A stretch of 64,000 nt of DNA from Streptomyces sp. CB00455. GTDB taxonomy: Bacteria > Actinomycetota > Actinomycetes > Streptomycetales > Streptomycetaceae. Shown piece by piece: positions 50,812 through 59,439 of the stretch. The notes under the pieces were generated by a model that saw only the letters and a program-made list of their open reading frames with translations, did no database searches and was not told the origin of the DNA. Location: positions 1 to 64,000 of the forward strand of contig NZ_LIVQ01000013.1 of assembly GCF_001905445.1 (NCBI RefSeq), written 5' to 3'. Each line of letters starts with the position of its first letter. Within the stretch, counting starts at the first letter, position 1. Both the position numbers and the translations under genes were made by a program.

Positions 50812-50947
50812 ACCACCTGTGTACCAGGCATGCACCCGTCCGGGGCCGATCGGGTGCAGTGGGACTGCATGGGGGGCGCGTGGAGTGGCACGATGCACGC
50901 ACGCGGTGCGGTTGCGCCGCGCCGGTCGAGGGGACGGACCCGTTCGT

Positions 50948-51541
50948 ATGAATACCTCTGGTACCTCCGTACCTGCATCACCCCCTTCCATGGCGGTCGC
51001 CGCGGTGCGACCGCCCGCGCAGCGCACCGCCGACACCGCCGACACCGCCGACACCGCCGGGACGGCCGCGCAGAGCAGCACGCTCGGACTGCCCGAACTG
51101 CGCACGCTGCGCCGCGAGGCGCAGCGTGACGAGGCAGACCTGAGCTACGTGCGCCGGCTGCTCCAGGGCCGCATCGACATCCTGCGGGCCGAGCTGGCCC
51201 GGCGCACCGATCCCGAGGCCAGGGTGGTGGACCGGCTCTCCGAGATCCTCGCCGACGCCCCCTCCAGCCGCAGTGCCTCCGCCCGGCACGTCACGCTGGG
51301 CACCCCGCAGAGCGAGGAGTACCGGCTGCTGGCCGCCGAGATGCTGGCGGACGTCGAGCTGTCGGACCTCGGGGCGCGCACGGACGGCGAACTGCACGAG
51401 GGGCTGGGCCGGCTGGTGCGCTACGAGCAGCAGGTCTCGCGGCGCCGCCGGCAACTCCAGCGCACGGCGGACGACTGCAGCGCGGAGATCACCCGGCGTT
51501 ACCGGGAGGGCGAGGCACAGGTGGACGACCTGCTGGCCTGA
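50948..51541 (+). CDS. rsiG: Anti-sigma factor RsiG (c-di-GMP dependent, for WhiG)
   Basis: A 197-residue helical protein. It contains two copies of the c-di-GMP motif E-x3-S-x2-R-x3-Q-x3-D: E62, S66, R69, Q73, D77 in the first long helix and E160, S164, R167, Q171, D175 in the second. This duplicated signature defines RsiG, which holds sigma factor WhiG inactive when loaded with c-di-GMP and so delays sporulation. A disordered Ala/Thr-rich start with ADT repeats precedes the first helix. Confidence 0.93.
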   Translation: MNTSGTSVPASPPSMAVAAVRPPAQRTADTADTADTAGTAAQSSTLGLPELRTLRREAQRDEADLSYVRRLLQGRIDILRAELARRTDPEARVVDRLSEILADAPSSRSASARHVTLGTPQSEEYRLLAAEMLADVELSDLGARTDGELHEGLGRLVRYEQQVSRRRRQLQRTADDCSAEITRRYREGEAQVDDLLA

Positions 51542-51620
51542 GCCCCGAGGTCCGAGGTCCCGAGCCCCGAGGTCCGAGGCTCTGAACCCCGAGGCGCCGA
51601 GGCCCCGAAGTCCCGAGGCG
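51542..51620. repeat. Short CCGAGG-type tandem repeats
   Basis: The gap after rsiG is filled with irregular repeats of CCGAGGT, CCCGAGC and CCCGAGGC. Similar short repeat tracts fill the gap after ygfZ (50309-50349, GAGCCCA/GAGCCCTGGCGCC units) and the one before the PrmC-like gene (52992-53033). Confidence 0.75.
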
Positions 51621-51693
51621 GCCGCCACCGCCGGCGGCGCCCGCCGGAAAACGGGGCGACCCGGGCCGGTTCCGGCGATTAGCGTGGCCGGTC

Positions 51694-52938
51694 ATGAGCG
51701 CAGACGTCCGGCCGATCGCCCCATCCGAACTCCCCGCCTGGCTGCAGACCCTGAACACGGGGTTCCTGACTCCGGTGCGGATGACGCAGTCCGATGTGGC
51801 CCAGCGTTTCGAACACACCGACTTCGCCCGCACCCAGGGCGCGTTCGACCCCGCCACCGGCCGCTGCGTGGCGGCCTTCCGGTCCTTCGCGCAGGAACTG
51901 ACCGTGCCCGGCGGAGCGGCCGTCGTCTCCAGCGCGGTCACCAACGTCGCCGTCCTGGCCACCCACCGCCGCCAGGGGCTGCTGACCCGCATGATGGCCG
52001 CCGAAATCGCCGCCGCGCAGGAGCGCGGGGACGTCCTGTCGACGCTGATAGCCGCCGAGTACCCGATCTACGGCCGCTACGGCTACGGGCCCGCCGCCTC
52101 GGTCGCCGAGTGGGAGATCGACGTGCCGCGCACCGGCCTGGACCGGCGGGCGCCCGCCGCCGGTGACGGCGCGCGCATCGACTACGTGGACGTCGCCGAG
52201 GTCCGCGAGGTGGGTCCGGAGCTGCACGAGCGGCTGCGCAGGACGACGCACGGCGCGGTGACCCGCGACGCCCGCTGGTGGAGCGTCGCCACCGGCCTGG
52301 AGCAGATGTCGTACCGCCCCTACAAGGAGGCGTTCCACGCCCTCTACCGCTCGGCGGCGGGCGAGGTGGAGGGCCTGGTCACCTTCCGGAGCGACGACCG
52401 CTGGACGGACTCGAAGGTTCCCCTGAACACCGTGCAGGTCGAGGACCTGCTGGCGGTGACGCCCGGGGCGCAGCGGGCCCTGTGGCGCTTCCTGTGTTCC
52501 ATCGACTGGGTGCTGAAGGTCCGCACCGGCTACCGGGCCCCCGACGACCTGGTCGCGCAGCTTCTGCCCGACCCGCGCTCCGCCCGGCTCCTGACCTCGG
52601 CGGACTTCCTGTGGGTGCGCGTGCTGGATGTCGTACGGGCGCTGCGGGCGCGGACGTACGCCGTGCCCGGGGTGCTCGTCCTCGAGGTCGTGGACGCGGC
52701 GGGTCCGGCGGCGGGCCGCTACCGGCTGGATGCGGGCTCCGGTGACTGCGAGCGCACGGACGGCTCCGCGGACCTGCGGCTGGAGGTGTCCGCGCTGGGC
52801 TCCCTCTACCTGGGCGAGGAGTCCGCGGTGCGGCTGGCGGCGCTCGGCCGGGTCACCGAGGAGCGGCCGGGGGCGCTCGCGCTGGCGGACGCCGTGTTCC
52901 ACACGGCGCGCCGGCCGTGGTGCCCGGACGTCTTCTGA
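51694..52938 (+). CDS. Eis-like GNAT acetyltransferase
   Basis: A 414-residue protein with the Eis layout: N-terminal GNAT domain (VTNVAVLATHRRQGLLTRMM as the CoA loop, YPIYGRYGYGPAA), second GNAT-like domain and C-terminal SCP2-like domain (LRLEVSALGSLYLGEESAVRLAALGRV) ending in a free carboxylate that takes part in catalysis. Eis enzymes acetylate amines such as aminoglycosides or lysines; the native substrate here is unknown. TAGCGT lies eight bases before the ATG (leaderless). Confidence 0.9.
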   Translation: MSADVRPIAPSELPAWLQTLNTGFLTPVRMTQSDVAQRFEHTDFARTQGAFDPATGRCVAAFRSFAQELTVPGGAAVVSSAVTNVAVLATHRRQGLLTRMMAAEIAAAQERGDVLSTLIAAEYPIYGRYGYGPAASVAEWEIDVPRTGLDRRAPAAGDGARIDYVDVAEVREVGPELHERLRRTTHGAVTRDARWWSVATGLEQMSYRPYKEAFHALYRSAAGEVEGLVTFRSDDRWTDSKVPLNTVQVEDLLAVTPGAQRALWRFLCSIDWVLKVRTGYRAPDDLVAQLLPDPRSARLLTSADFLWVRVLDVVRALRARTYAVPGVLVLEVVDAAGPAAGRYRLDAGSGDCERTDGSADLRLEVSALGSLYLGEESAVRLAALGRVTEERPGALALADAVFHTARRPWCPDVF

Positions 52939-52991
52939 GCCGGCACCCGCCGGAACGATCCGGCATCCCATGGACGACCGAAGAGCGAAGA

Positions 52992-53033
52992 CCGAAGACC
53001 CAAAACCGAAGACCCAAAACCGAAGACCGAACA
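52992..53033. repeat. Three copies of a 14-bp repeat
   Basis: CCGAAGACCCAAAA occurs at 52992 and 53006, and CCGAAGACCGAACA at 53020, in direct tandem order. The tract is much lower in GC than its surroundings and lies just before the PrmC-like gene. It is open in the frame of that gene. Confidence 0.85.
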
Positions 53034-53050
53034 TCGAGGACCGAGACATC

Positions 53051-53812
53051 GTGACGACACTGGTGGAACGACTGCGCGCGGCGGGCTGCGTCTTCGCCGA
53101 GGAGGAGGCGGACCTCCTGGCCGGGGCCGCGCGGGACGACGGGCACCTGGCCGAGCTGGCGGCCCGGCGGATCGGCGGCGAGCCGCTGGAACACGTGGTG
53201 GGCTGGGCGGAGTTCTGCGGGCTGCGCATGGAGGTGGGTGCGGGAGCCTTCGTACCGCGCCGGCGCTCGGAGTTCCTGGTGCGCGAGGCGGTGGCGCTCG
53301 CCGGGCCCGGCGCGGTGGTACTGGACCTGTGCTGCGGGGTCGGCGCGCTGGGCGCGGCGGTGGCGGCGCAGGTGCCCGGCGGGGTGGAGCTGCACGCCGC
53401 GGACGTCGACCCGGCGGCGCTGGCGTACGCGCGGCGCAACGTTGCCCCGTACGGCGGCAGCGTGTGGGAGGGCGACCTGTACGCGGCCCTGCCGGCGTCG
53501 CTGCGGGGCCGGGTGGACCTGCTGGTGGTCAACGCCCCCTACGTCCCCACCCAGGAGATCGGCTTCATGCCGTCGGAGGCCCGGGACCACGAGCCCCTTC
53601 TGTCCCTGGACGGCGGCGCGGACGGGCTGGACATCCACCGCCGGGTCGCGGCGGGCTCTGCGGCCTGGCTGGCGCCGGGGGGCAGGCTGCTGATCGAGAC
53701 GAGCTCCCGCCAGAGCCCCTCGACGGCGTCGGCACTGGGCGCGGCGGGTCTGGCGACCCGTACGGTCACCTCGCAGGAGCTGTACGCGACGGTGGTGATC
53801 GCCGAGGCGTGA
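53051..53812 (+). CDS. PrmC/HemK-like class I methyltransferase
   Basis: A 253-residue methyltransferase with AdoMet loop VVLDLCCGVGALGAA and the substrate motif VVNAPYVPT. HemK/PrmC enzymes that modify glutamine in release factors have NPPY; here it is NAPY, so the substrate may differ. GTG 53051 is taken as the start, with GAGGA ten bases upstream. An in-frame ATG at 52970 would add 27 residues encoded by a 14-bp repeat. Confidence 0.83.
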   Translation: MTTLVERLRAAGCVFAEEEADLLAGAARDDGHLAELAARRIGGEPLEHVVGWAEFCGLRMEVGAGAFVPRRRSEFLVREAVALAGPGAVVLDLCCGVGALGAAVAAQVPGGVELHAADVDPAALAYARRNVAPYGGSVWEGDLYAALPASLRGRVDLLVVNAPYVPTQEIGFMPSEARDHEPLLSLDGGADGLDIHRRVAAGSAAWLAPGGRLLIETSSRQSPSTASALGAAGLATRTVTSQELYATVVIAEA

Positions 53813-53854
53813 GCAGGGGCCGGCGTCCCGCGGCGGGGCTCCGGGTGGGAGATG

Positions 53855-53874
53855 TTGCAAGCGCCTGCTTGCAA
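53855..53874. promoter_or_regulatory. Perfect palindrome upstream of the XRE gene
   Basis: TTGCAAGC (53855-53862) and GCTTGCAA (53867-53874) form a perfect eight-base inverted repeat with four bases between. It ends 29 bases before the XRE start and overlaps the expected promoter. It is probably the operator of the XRE regulator downstream. Confidence 0.72.
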
Positions 53875-53903
53875 TAGTTAGCAGAGTCGGGCAGGATCGG
53901 GTC

Positions 53904-54287
53904 ATGGCATCGCTCAACGTCGGAAATCTCGGCGAGTACCTCCGTGAGCAGCGCCGCCAGGCGCAGCTCTCGCTGCGGCAGCTGGCCGAGGCCGCGGGGG
54001 TGTCGAATCCGTACCTGAGCCAGATCGAGCGCGGGCTGCGCAAGCCGAGCGCGGACATCCTCCAGCAGCTGGCCAAGGCGCTGCGGATCTCCGCGGAGAC
54101 GCTGTACGTGCAGGCCGGGATCCTGGATGAGCGGGACCGGGACGAGGTGGAGACGCGGGCCGTCATCCTCGCCGACCCGTCCATCAACGAGCGGCAGAAG
54201 CAGGTGCTGCTCCAGATCTACGAGTCGTTCCGCAAGGAGAACGCGCTCGACGCGCCGGCCGACGAGATGCCGCCGAAGACGAACTGA
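53904..54287 (+). CDS. XRE-family regulator, Rv0474-like
   Basis: A 127-residue regulator with an N-terminal helix-turn-helix of the Cro/XRE type (EYLREQRRQAQLSLRQLAEAAGVSNPYLSQIERGLRKPSADIL, about residues 11-55) and a helical C-terminal part. Gene order with the HBHA-like and DUF2516 genes matches Rv0474-Rv0475-Rv0476 of M. tuberculosis, where the regulator precedes hbhA. It probably binds the palindrome upstream and controls itself. Confidence 0.9.
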   Translation: MASLNVGNLGEYLREQRRQAQLSLRQLAEAAGVSNPYLSQIERGLRKPSADILQQLAKALRISAETLYVQAGILDERDRDEVETRAVILADPSINERQKQVLLQIYESFRKENALDAPADEMPPKTN

Positions 54288-54310
54288 ACCTGATCCGGGA
54301 GGACCACCGC

Positions 54311-54919
54311 ATGGCCATCGCCGATGACCTGAAGAAGACCCTCACCGACCCGACCCCTCTCTACTTCGCCGCCGGCACCGCCGACCTGGCCGTGCAGCAG
54401 GCCAGGAAGGTGCCCGGGCTCATCGAGCAGCTGCGCGCCGAGGCCCCCGCCCGCATCGAGGCCGTGAAGAACACCGACCCGAAGGTCGTGCAGGAGAAGG
54501 CCAGGGGCGCGGCCAAGGAGGCGCAGGAGGCGGTCTCCGCCAAGGTCGCCGAGGTGCTCGGCGCGATCGACCCGAAGAAGATCGGGGAGAGCGCGCAGGA
54601 CCTGGCGCTGCGCGGTGTGGGCGTGGCCGCCGAGTACGCGGTGCGCGCCAAGGAGACCTACGACAAGGTCGCCGAGCACGGCGAGCAGGCCGTCCGGGCG
54701 TGGCGGGGCGGCGTCTCGGAGGAGATCGTGGAGATCGCCGTGGCCGTGGAGCCCGGCGCGTCGACCGCCGCTCCGGCCGGGCCGGCCGCCGCGGAGGCGC
54801 CGACCGCCGAGGAGTCGGCTCCGGAGGCGTCCACCGCCGAGGAGAAGACCGGCAGGAAGGCCACCGCCCGCAAGAGCACGGCCAAGAAGGCCGCGGCCTC
54901 CCCGGGCGTCGAGAGCTGA
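54311..54919 (+). CDS. HBHA-like protein
   Basis: A 202-residue protein like mycobacterial heparin-binding hemagglutinin. Residues 1-140 form a helical, coiled-coil-type domain (GTADLAVQQARKVPGLIEQL, AAKEAQEAVSAKVAEVL); the end is Ala/Lys-rich with KKA-type units (GRKATARKSTAKKAAA), like the lysine-rich tail of HBHA and histone-like proteins. In Streptomyces a role in adhesion is unlikely; membrane or lipid-body binding is possible. GGGAGG precedes the ATG. Confidence 0.82.
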   Translation: MAIADDLKKTLTDPTPLYFAAGTADLAVQQARKVPGLIEQLRAEAPARIEAVKNTDPKVVQEKARGAAKEAQEAVSAKVAEVLGAIDPKKIGESAQDLALRGVGVAAEYAVRAKETYDKVAEHGEQAVRAWRGGVSEEIVEIAVAVEPGASTAAPAGPAAAEAPTAEESAPEASTAEEKTGRKATARKSTAKKAAASPGVES

Positions 54920-55037
54920 AGCGTGTGAGCGTCTGCGGGTCGGGCACCTTGACGGTGTCCGGCCCGTTGTCGTTCGTGAGCGTGTCCGGGCCGGTAGCGT
55001 GGAGTCGAAGCAGAAGCACGAGAAGGCGGTCGAAGCG

Positions 55038-55376
55038 ATGTTGATGGACGGGTTCGATCAAGGGGTGATCCCGTTGCTCGGGCTCGCCATGCTGGTGCTC
55101 GCCGTCGTGGCCTTCGTGTTCGCGCTGGTGGCGCGGGAGGACGCGTACCGGGCGGCCGGGAAGCAGACCAAGACCTTCTGGCTGGTCGTCCTCGGCGTCA
55201 CCGTCCTCGTGGACTTCTTCCTCGGGATGCTCTTCCTGCAGATCGCCGGTCTCGTCGCGACCATCGTCTTCTTCGTGGACGTGCGCCCGGCGCTCAAGCA
55301 GGTCTCGGGCGGCGGCCGGCGCAGCGGCGGCAGCAGCAGCGACGGGCCGTACGGCCCGTACAACGGCGGGCGGTAG
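55038..55376 (+). CDS. DUF2516 membrane protein
   Basis: A 112-residue protein with two or three membrane helices (PLLGLAMLVLAVVAFVFALVA, FWLVVLGVTVLVDFFLGML, LVATIVFFVDVRP) and a Gly/Ser-rich tail. It fits DUF2516 and is the Rv0476 counterpart, always found after the HBHA gene. Start is ATG 55038; a second ATG lies two codons on. Function unknown. Confidence 0.82.
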   Translation: MLMDGFDQGVIPLLGLAMLVLAVVAFVFALVAREDAYRAAGKQTKTFWLVVLGVTVLVDFFLGMLFLQIAGLVATIVFFVDVRPALKQVSGGGRRSGGSSSDGPYGPYNGGR

Positions 55377-55390
55377 GGCGTCGGCGGGGC

Positions 55391-56773
55391 TCAGCTCCCG
55401 CCGCGCGAGAGCAGGACGACGGCCACGTCGTCGGTGAGCTCGCCGCCGTTGAGACGCCGGGCTTCCGTGACGGAGGCCTCCAGCAGCTCCTCGCCGGTCA
55501 GCCCGTTGTCCAGGTGCCGGTTGATCATCTCGATCATGCCGTCCTGACCGAGGCGCTCCCGGCCCTCGCCGATGCGGCCCTCGATCAGCCCGTCGGTGTA
55601 GAGCATCAGGCTCCAGGTCCCGCCCAGGTCGACCTGGCGCCGGGGCCACCGGGCCCGGGGAAGCAGCCCCAGCGCCGGGCCGCTGTTCTCGTACGGGAGC
55701 AGCCGCGCGGGGCGCCCCGGCCGGGATATCAGCGGGGCCGGATGGCCGGCCAGGCACAGCCCCGCGCGGCGGCCGTCCGCAGAGATGTCCACCGTGCACA
55801 GCGTCGCGAATATCTCGTCGCAGGGGCGCTCCACCTCCAGGACCTCCTGAAGGGTGGCCAGCAGGTCGTCACCGCACAGTCCGGCCAGCGTCAGGGCGCG
55901 CCAGGCGATGCGCAGCTCGACGCCGAGGGCGGCCTCGTCGGGGCCGTGGCCGCACACGTCGCCGATCATGGCGTGGACGGTGCCGTCGGGGGTGCGGACG
56001 GTGTCGTAGAAGTCGCCGCCGAGCAGGGCCCGGCTGCGGCCGGGGCGGTAGCGGGCGGCGAAGCGGAGGTCGGAGCCCTCCAGGAGCGGGTTGGGGAGCA
56101 GTCCGCGTTCCAGCCGGGCGTTCTCCTGGGCGCGCAGTTTCGATTCCGCGAGCTTGTACTGGGCCGTGTCGGCCCGTTTTCTCTCGACCGCGTAGCGGAT
56201 GGCACGGCTCAGCAGCCGCCCGTCCAGTTCGTCGCGGAAGAGGAAGTCCTGGGCGCCGACCCGGACGGCCTCGGCGCCGCGCTCGGCCTCGGTCTCGTCG
56301 GTCAGGACGAGGACGGCGTGCCCGGGGGCGATGCGCAAGACCTGGTGGAGGCCGGCCAGCCGGTCCACGGCCGGGCCGGTGGCCGCCGCCGCGGCGCGGG
56401 GCCCCGTGTCGGGCAGGGACAGGTCCAGCAGGATGCAGTGCACGTCGGGCGTGAGCAGCCGTGCGGCCTCGGTGAAGTTGCGGGCGGTGCGGAGCCGGAT
56501 GCGGTGGCCGTCGGTGGCGAGGATCTCGGGGACGGTGAGGCCGCCCGCGGGATCGTCCTCGATGACCAGGAGGGTCAGCGGGGTCGCGTGGGTCGTCGCC
56601 GGTGCGACCGACGTCCCGGACACCGGTCCGGAGGCTGCTGCGGGTGCCGGTCCGGATCCCGGATCGGGTGCCGGTGCCGTCGCTCGCGCGAGGGTCGGTG
56701 CGGCCGTGTGCAGAACGGCCTGACCGCTCTCCGTGGCGGGGGTGTCCCTCTGCCGCGGTACGGGTACGGGCAT
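55391..56773 (-). CDS. Response-regulator-type PP2C phosphatase (RsbU/SpoIIE-like)
   Basis: A 460-residue protein. A Pro/Ala-rich start leads to a receiver domain (LTLLVIEDDPAGG at the start, phospho-Asp in CILLDLSLPD), then a short coiled coil (KLAESKLRAQENARLERGLLPN) and a PP2C SpoIIE-type phosphatase domain (GGDFYDTVRTPDGTVHAMIGDVCGHGPDEA, SLMLYTDGLIEGR). Such enzymes dephosphorylate anti-sigma-factor antagonists and so free sigma factors. The receiver suggests control by an unknown kinase; partners are not in the window. Confidence 0.9.
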   Translation of the reverse strand: MPVPVPRQRDTPATESGQAVLHTAAPTLARATAPAPDPGSGPAPAAASGPVSGTSVAPATTHATPLTLLVIEDDPAGGLTVPEILATDGHRIRLRTARNFTEAARLLTPDVHCILLDLSLPDTGPRAAAAATGPAVDRLAGLHQVLRIAPGHAVLVLTDETEAERGAEAVRVGAQDFLFRDELDGRLLSRAIRYAVERKRADTAQYKLAESKLRAQENARLERGLLPNPLLEGSDLRFAARYRPGRSRALLGGDFYDTVRTPDGTVHAMIGDVCGHGPDEAALGVELRIAWRALTLAGLCGDDLLATLQEVLEVERPCDEIFATLCTVDISADGRRAGLCLAGHPAPLISRPGRPARLLPYENSGPALGLLPRARWPRRQVDLGGTWSLMLYTDGLIEGRIGEGRERLGQDGMIEMINRHLDNGLTGEELLEASVTEARRLNGGELTDDVAVVLLSRGGS

Positions 56774-56994
56774 CGTCTCCGGTTCCTTCCCTCCCCCCGG
56801 GGGTGCGCTCGTCCGGCCGACCCTAGCGGCCTTGGCCCGGCGAACGGAATGCCGTTCCGGGCCAGGGCCTGTGTCATATGCCGCTATCACGGGGGAAAAT
56901 CGGCCACGCTGGATGACGAAAGTCACGGCGGGGCCGCGTTCGTCCCGTCTGGCGAGACGTCCCGGGGGGCCGGTTGGTTGCCTCCGCGCGCCGG

Positions 56995-58080
56995 TCAGGC
57001 GTCCGGGCGGACCACCGCCTTGATCGGCATGGAGCCCGCGCCCGCCAGGGTGACGCTGCGCCCGGGGCGCGGGGCGTGGACCATCGCGCCGTCGCCGACG
57101 TACATCGCGACGTGGCTCGCGTCGTCGAAGTAGATGATCAGATCGCCCGGGCGCATGTCCTTGAGCGCGACCTTCGGCAGCAGCCGCAGCTGCTCCTGCG
57201 AGGTGCGCGGGATCGGCCTGCCCGCCGCCAGCCAGGCCTGGGAGGTCAGTCCGGAGCAGTCGAACGACCCCGGACCCACTGCACCCCAGACGTACGGCTT
57301 GCCGATCTGGGCCGTCGCGAACTGCACGGCCCGCTTCCCGGCATCCGTCGCCGTGCCGCTGACGTCCTTCATCGCGCCCGTCGACAGCCAGGCCGTCTGC
57401 GCCTTGTACTGCGCCTCCTGCTCCAGCTGGATCAGCCGGGCCTTCTCCTCGGCTTCGAGCTTGTTCTCCAGCTCCTCGGCCGCCTTGATCTTCTCCTCGA
57501 TCTGCTTCTTCGAGGCCTCCTGCTTGAGGCGGTTCGCCTCCAGGGTCGCCCAGTGCGCGCTCGCGTCCTGCGCGTACCGGTTCAAGTCGTTCTGCGTGCG
57601 GTCCAGTTCGGTCAGCAGGTCCGAGGCGGCTTTCTCGCCCTGCCGCAGCCGGCCCGCCCCGTCCAGGAACTGGTTCGGGTCCTCGCTCAGCGCCAGCTTC
57701 GCGCCCGCCGGCAGTCCGCCCGAGCGGTACTGGGCGCGGGCGGCGGCGCCCGCGCGGCCCTTGAGGGCGGAGATCCGTTCCTGGCCGGCCACGACCAGCC
57801 TGGCGATCTCCACGATCTTGTCCGACTGGGCCTTGGTCTCGGCCTCGGCGAGGTTGTAGGCGTCCGTGGCGGTGCCCGCCTGGCGGTAGAGGTCCTCGAT
57901 CTCCTTGCGGACCTGCTCCAGGGACTTCGTGCCCGGCGCGGGCGCCGGGGTGAGCGGCGCCGCCGGCGCGCCCGGAGCCGCGTACGCCGTGCCCGGCACC
58001 AGGCCCGGTGCCGTCAGTATCGCCATCGTGCACAGCAACACGAGAGCGCTCGAACCCCGCCGTCGCCTTTCGGCTCCCAT
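56995..58080 (-). CDS. Secreted NlpC/P60 peptidoglycan hydrolase with coiled coil
   Basis: A 361-residue exported enzyme. The signal peptide ends near AYA; a long coiled coil follows (LEQVRKEIEDLYRQAG, KKQIEEKIKAAEELENKLEAEEKAR), then an NlpC/P60 domain with catalytic Cys in SFDCSGLTSQAW, His in ASHVAMYVG and a third His in VHAPRPG. It cuts stem peptides in the cell wall, like RipA. ATG 58080 with GGGGGG just upstream is preferred. I found no c-di-AMP riboswitch in front of it. Confidence 0.9.
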   Translation of the reverse strand: MGAERRRRGSSALVLLCTMAILTAPGLVPGTAYAAPGAPAAPLTPAPAPGTKSLEQVRKEIEDLYRQAGTATDAYNLAEAETKAQSDKIVEIARLVVAGQERISALKGRAGAAARAQYRSGGLPAGAKLALSEDPNQFLDGAGRLRQGEKAASDLLTELDRTQNDLNRYAQDASAHWATLEANRLKQEASKKQIEEKIKAAEELENKLEAEEKARLIQLEQEAQYKAQTAWLSTGAMKDVSGTATDAGKRAVQFATAQIGKPYVWGAVGPGSFDCSGLTSQAWLAAGRPIPRTSQEQLRLLPKVALKDMRPGDLIIYFDDASHVAMYVGDGAMVHAPRPGRSVTLAGAGSMPIKAVVRPDA

Positions 58081-58337
58081 GGTCCCCCCAGGCACCCCGA
58101 GTCGGATCCGGCATCACTCTGCCTCAGATCTGACTATTCATCAGTAACTTGTCACTGCTTTCGGGATGGTGCCACGACTCGGTGGATTGCGACACCCTTG
58201 TGGACGCCCCGCCGATCTTGTCCGTGTCCACCGGAGCCCACCGGACGCCCGCCCCCACCCGATCGGACCGCTCCGCACACCTCAGCCCCGACGGCACAAC
58301 GGGCGACTCCCCTCCCCGGTTCCCCGTCCGGCCGCTT

Positions 58338-59168
58338 TCACCCCGTGGGGCGCAACGCCTCCCAGCGCACCGTCAGTTCCCCCTGCCGCCAGCGCCCCGG
58401 CCCGTCCGCGAGCGGCCAGTCGCCCGCCAGCGCGCGCGCCGTGCGGATCCACCGCTGCCGCGCCCCGTACGAGGCGTAGGGAGCCGCCGCGGCCCAGGCC
58501 CGGTCGAAGTCCCGCAGGAAAGCCCACACCGGCTCGCCCGGCACGTTGCGGTGGATCAGCGCCTTCGGCAGCCGCTCCGCCAGGTCCGAGGGGCGATCCA
58601 GGGAGCCCAGCCGGGTCGCGAAGGTCACCGTGCGCGGCCCCTCCGGCCCCAGGGCCACCCACACGTGCCGCCGCCCGATCTCGTCGCAGGTCCCCTCCAC
58701 CAGCAGCCCGTCCGGAGCCAGCCGCCCGCGGAGCCGTGCCCACACCGACGCGACCTGTTCCTCGTCGTACTGGCGCAGTACGTTCGCCGCGCGGATCAGC
58801 GCGGGCCGCTCCCCGCCGCCCGGCCCGTCCAGCGGAACCTCGAAACCGCCGTGCCGAAAGCTCAGCCCCTCCCGCTCGTACGGCTTGGCGCCCGCGACCC
58901 GGTCCGGCTCGATCTCGATGCCGACCACCCGCACCCGCGGAGCCGCCTCGCGCAGCCGCGCCAGCAGCTCCACCGCCGTCCAGGGCGCGGCCCCGTAGCC
59001 GAGGTCCACCGCGACCGGGTCACCGGCGCGGCGCAGCGCCGCGCCGTGTGTGGCCGCGATCCAGCGGTCCATCCGGCGCAACCGGTTCGGGTTGGTCGTC
59101 CCGCGCGTCACCGAGCCCACGGGACGGCCGGGGGCGCGGCGCGGGGGCGGGGTGGTGCGGGAGGCCAT
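58338..59168 (-). CDS. Class I SAM-dependent methyltransferase
   Basis: A 276-residue protein with the AdoMet-binding loop AVDLGYGAAPWTAVELLARL and an acidic end of strand two (VVGIEIEPDRV). The rest is not tied to a known substrate. Similar genes lie next to mshA in streptomycetes as I recall. The start is ATG 59168; the 271-bp gap up to the divergent mshA holds no other gene that I can support. Confidence 0.83.
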   Translation of the reverse strand: MASRTTPPPRRAPGRPVGSVTRGTTNPNRLRRMDRWIAATHGAALRRAGDPVAVDLGYGAAPWTAVELLARLREAAPRVRVVGIEIEPDRVAGAKPYEREGLSFRHGGFEVPLDGPGGGERPALIRAANVLRQYDEEQVASVWARLRGRLAPDGLLVEGTCDEIGRRHVWVALGPEGPRTVTFATRLGSLDRPSDLAERLPKALIHRNVPGEPVWAFLRDFDRAWAAAAPYASYGARQRWIRTARALAGDWPLADGPGRWRQGELTVRWEALRPTG

Positions 59169-59439
59169 GGGCCGAGGGTAAGCGCAGCGGACCCGCCGGA
59201 TAAAAATCCGGCAAACGGCGAGGAAGTCCCGTCGCCCCGGAATGCGGGGGACGGCCGTTCGGGTTGCACTCCTTGCAGGGCGCCGACCGCGCTCCTGTCG
59301 TCATGCCCGCCGTGGCGGTCGTGGCGGTCGTCACCGCGACGTCCGCCGCAGCCGTCGTGCGGCACGGCGTGCGGTCCCCGTCGCGGGCCCGCCCGTCCGT
59401 GTTGCCCGAGCCGTCGTCCGAGCGAGAGGAACTGCTCCC

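Noticed and set aside
58081..58337. c-di-AMP (ydaO-type) riboswitch before the NlpC/P60 gene
   Set aside because: Streptomyces wall-hydrolase genes often have one, but I could not find the conserved core in this gap.
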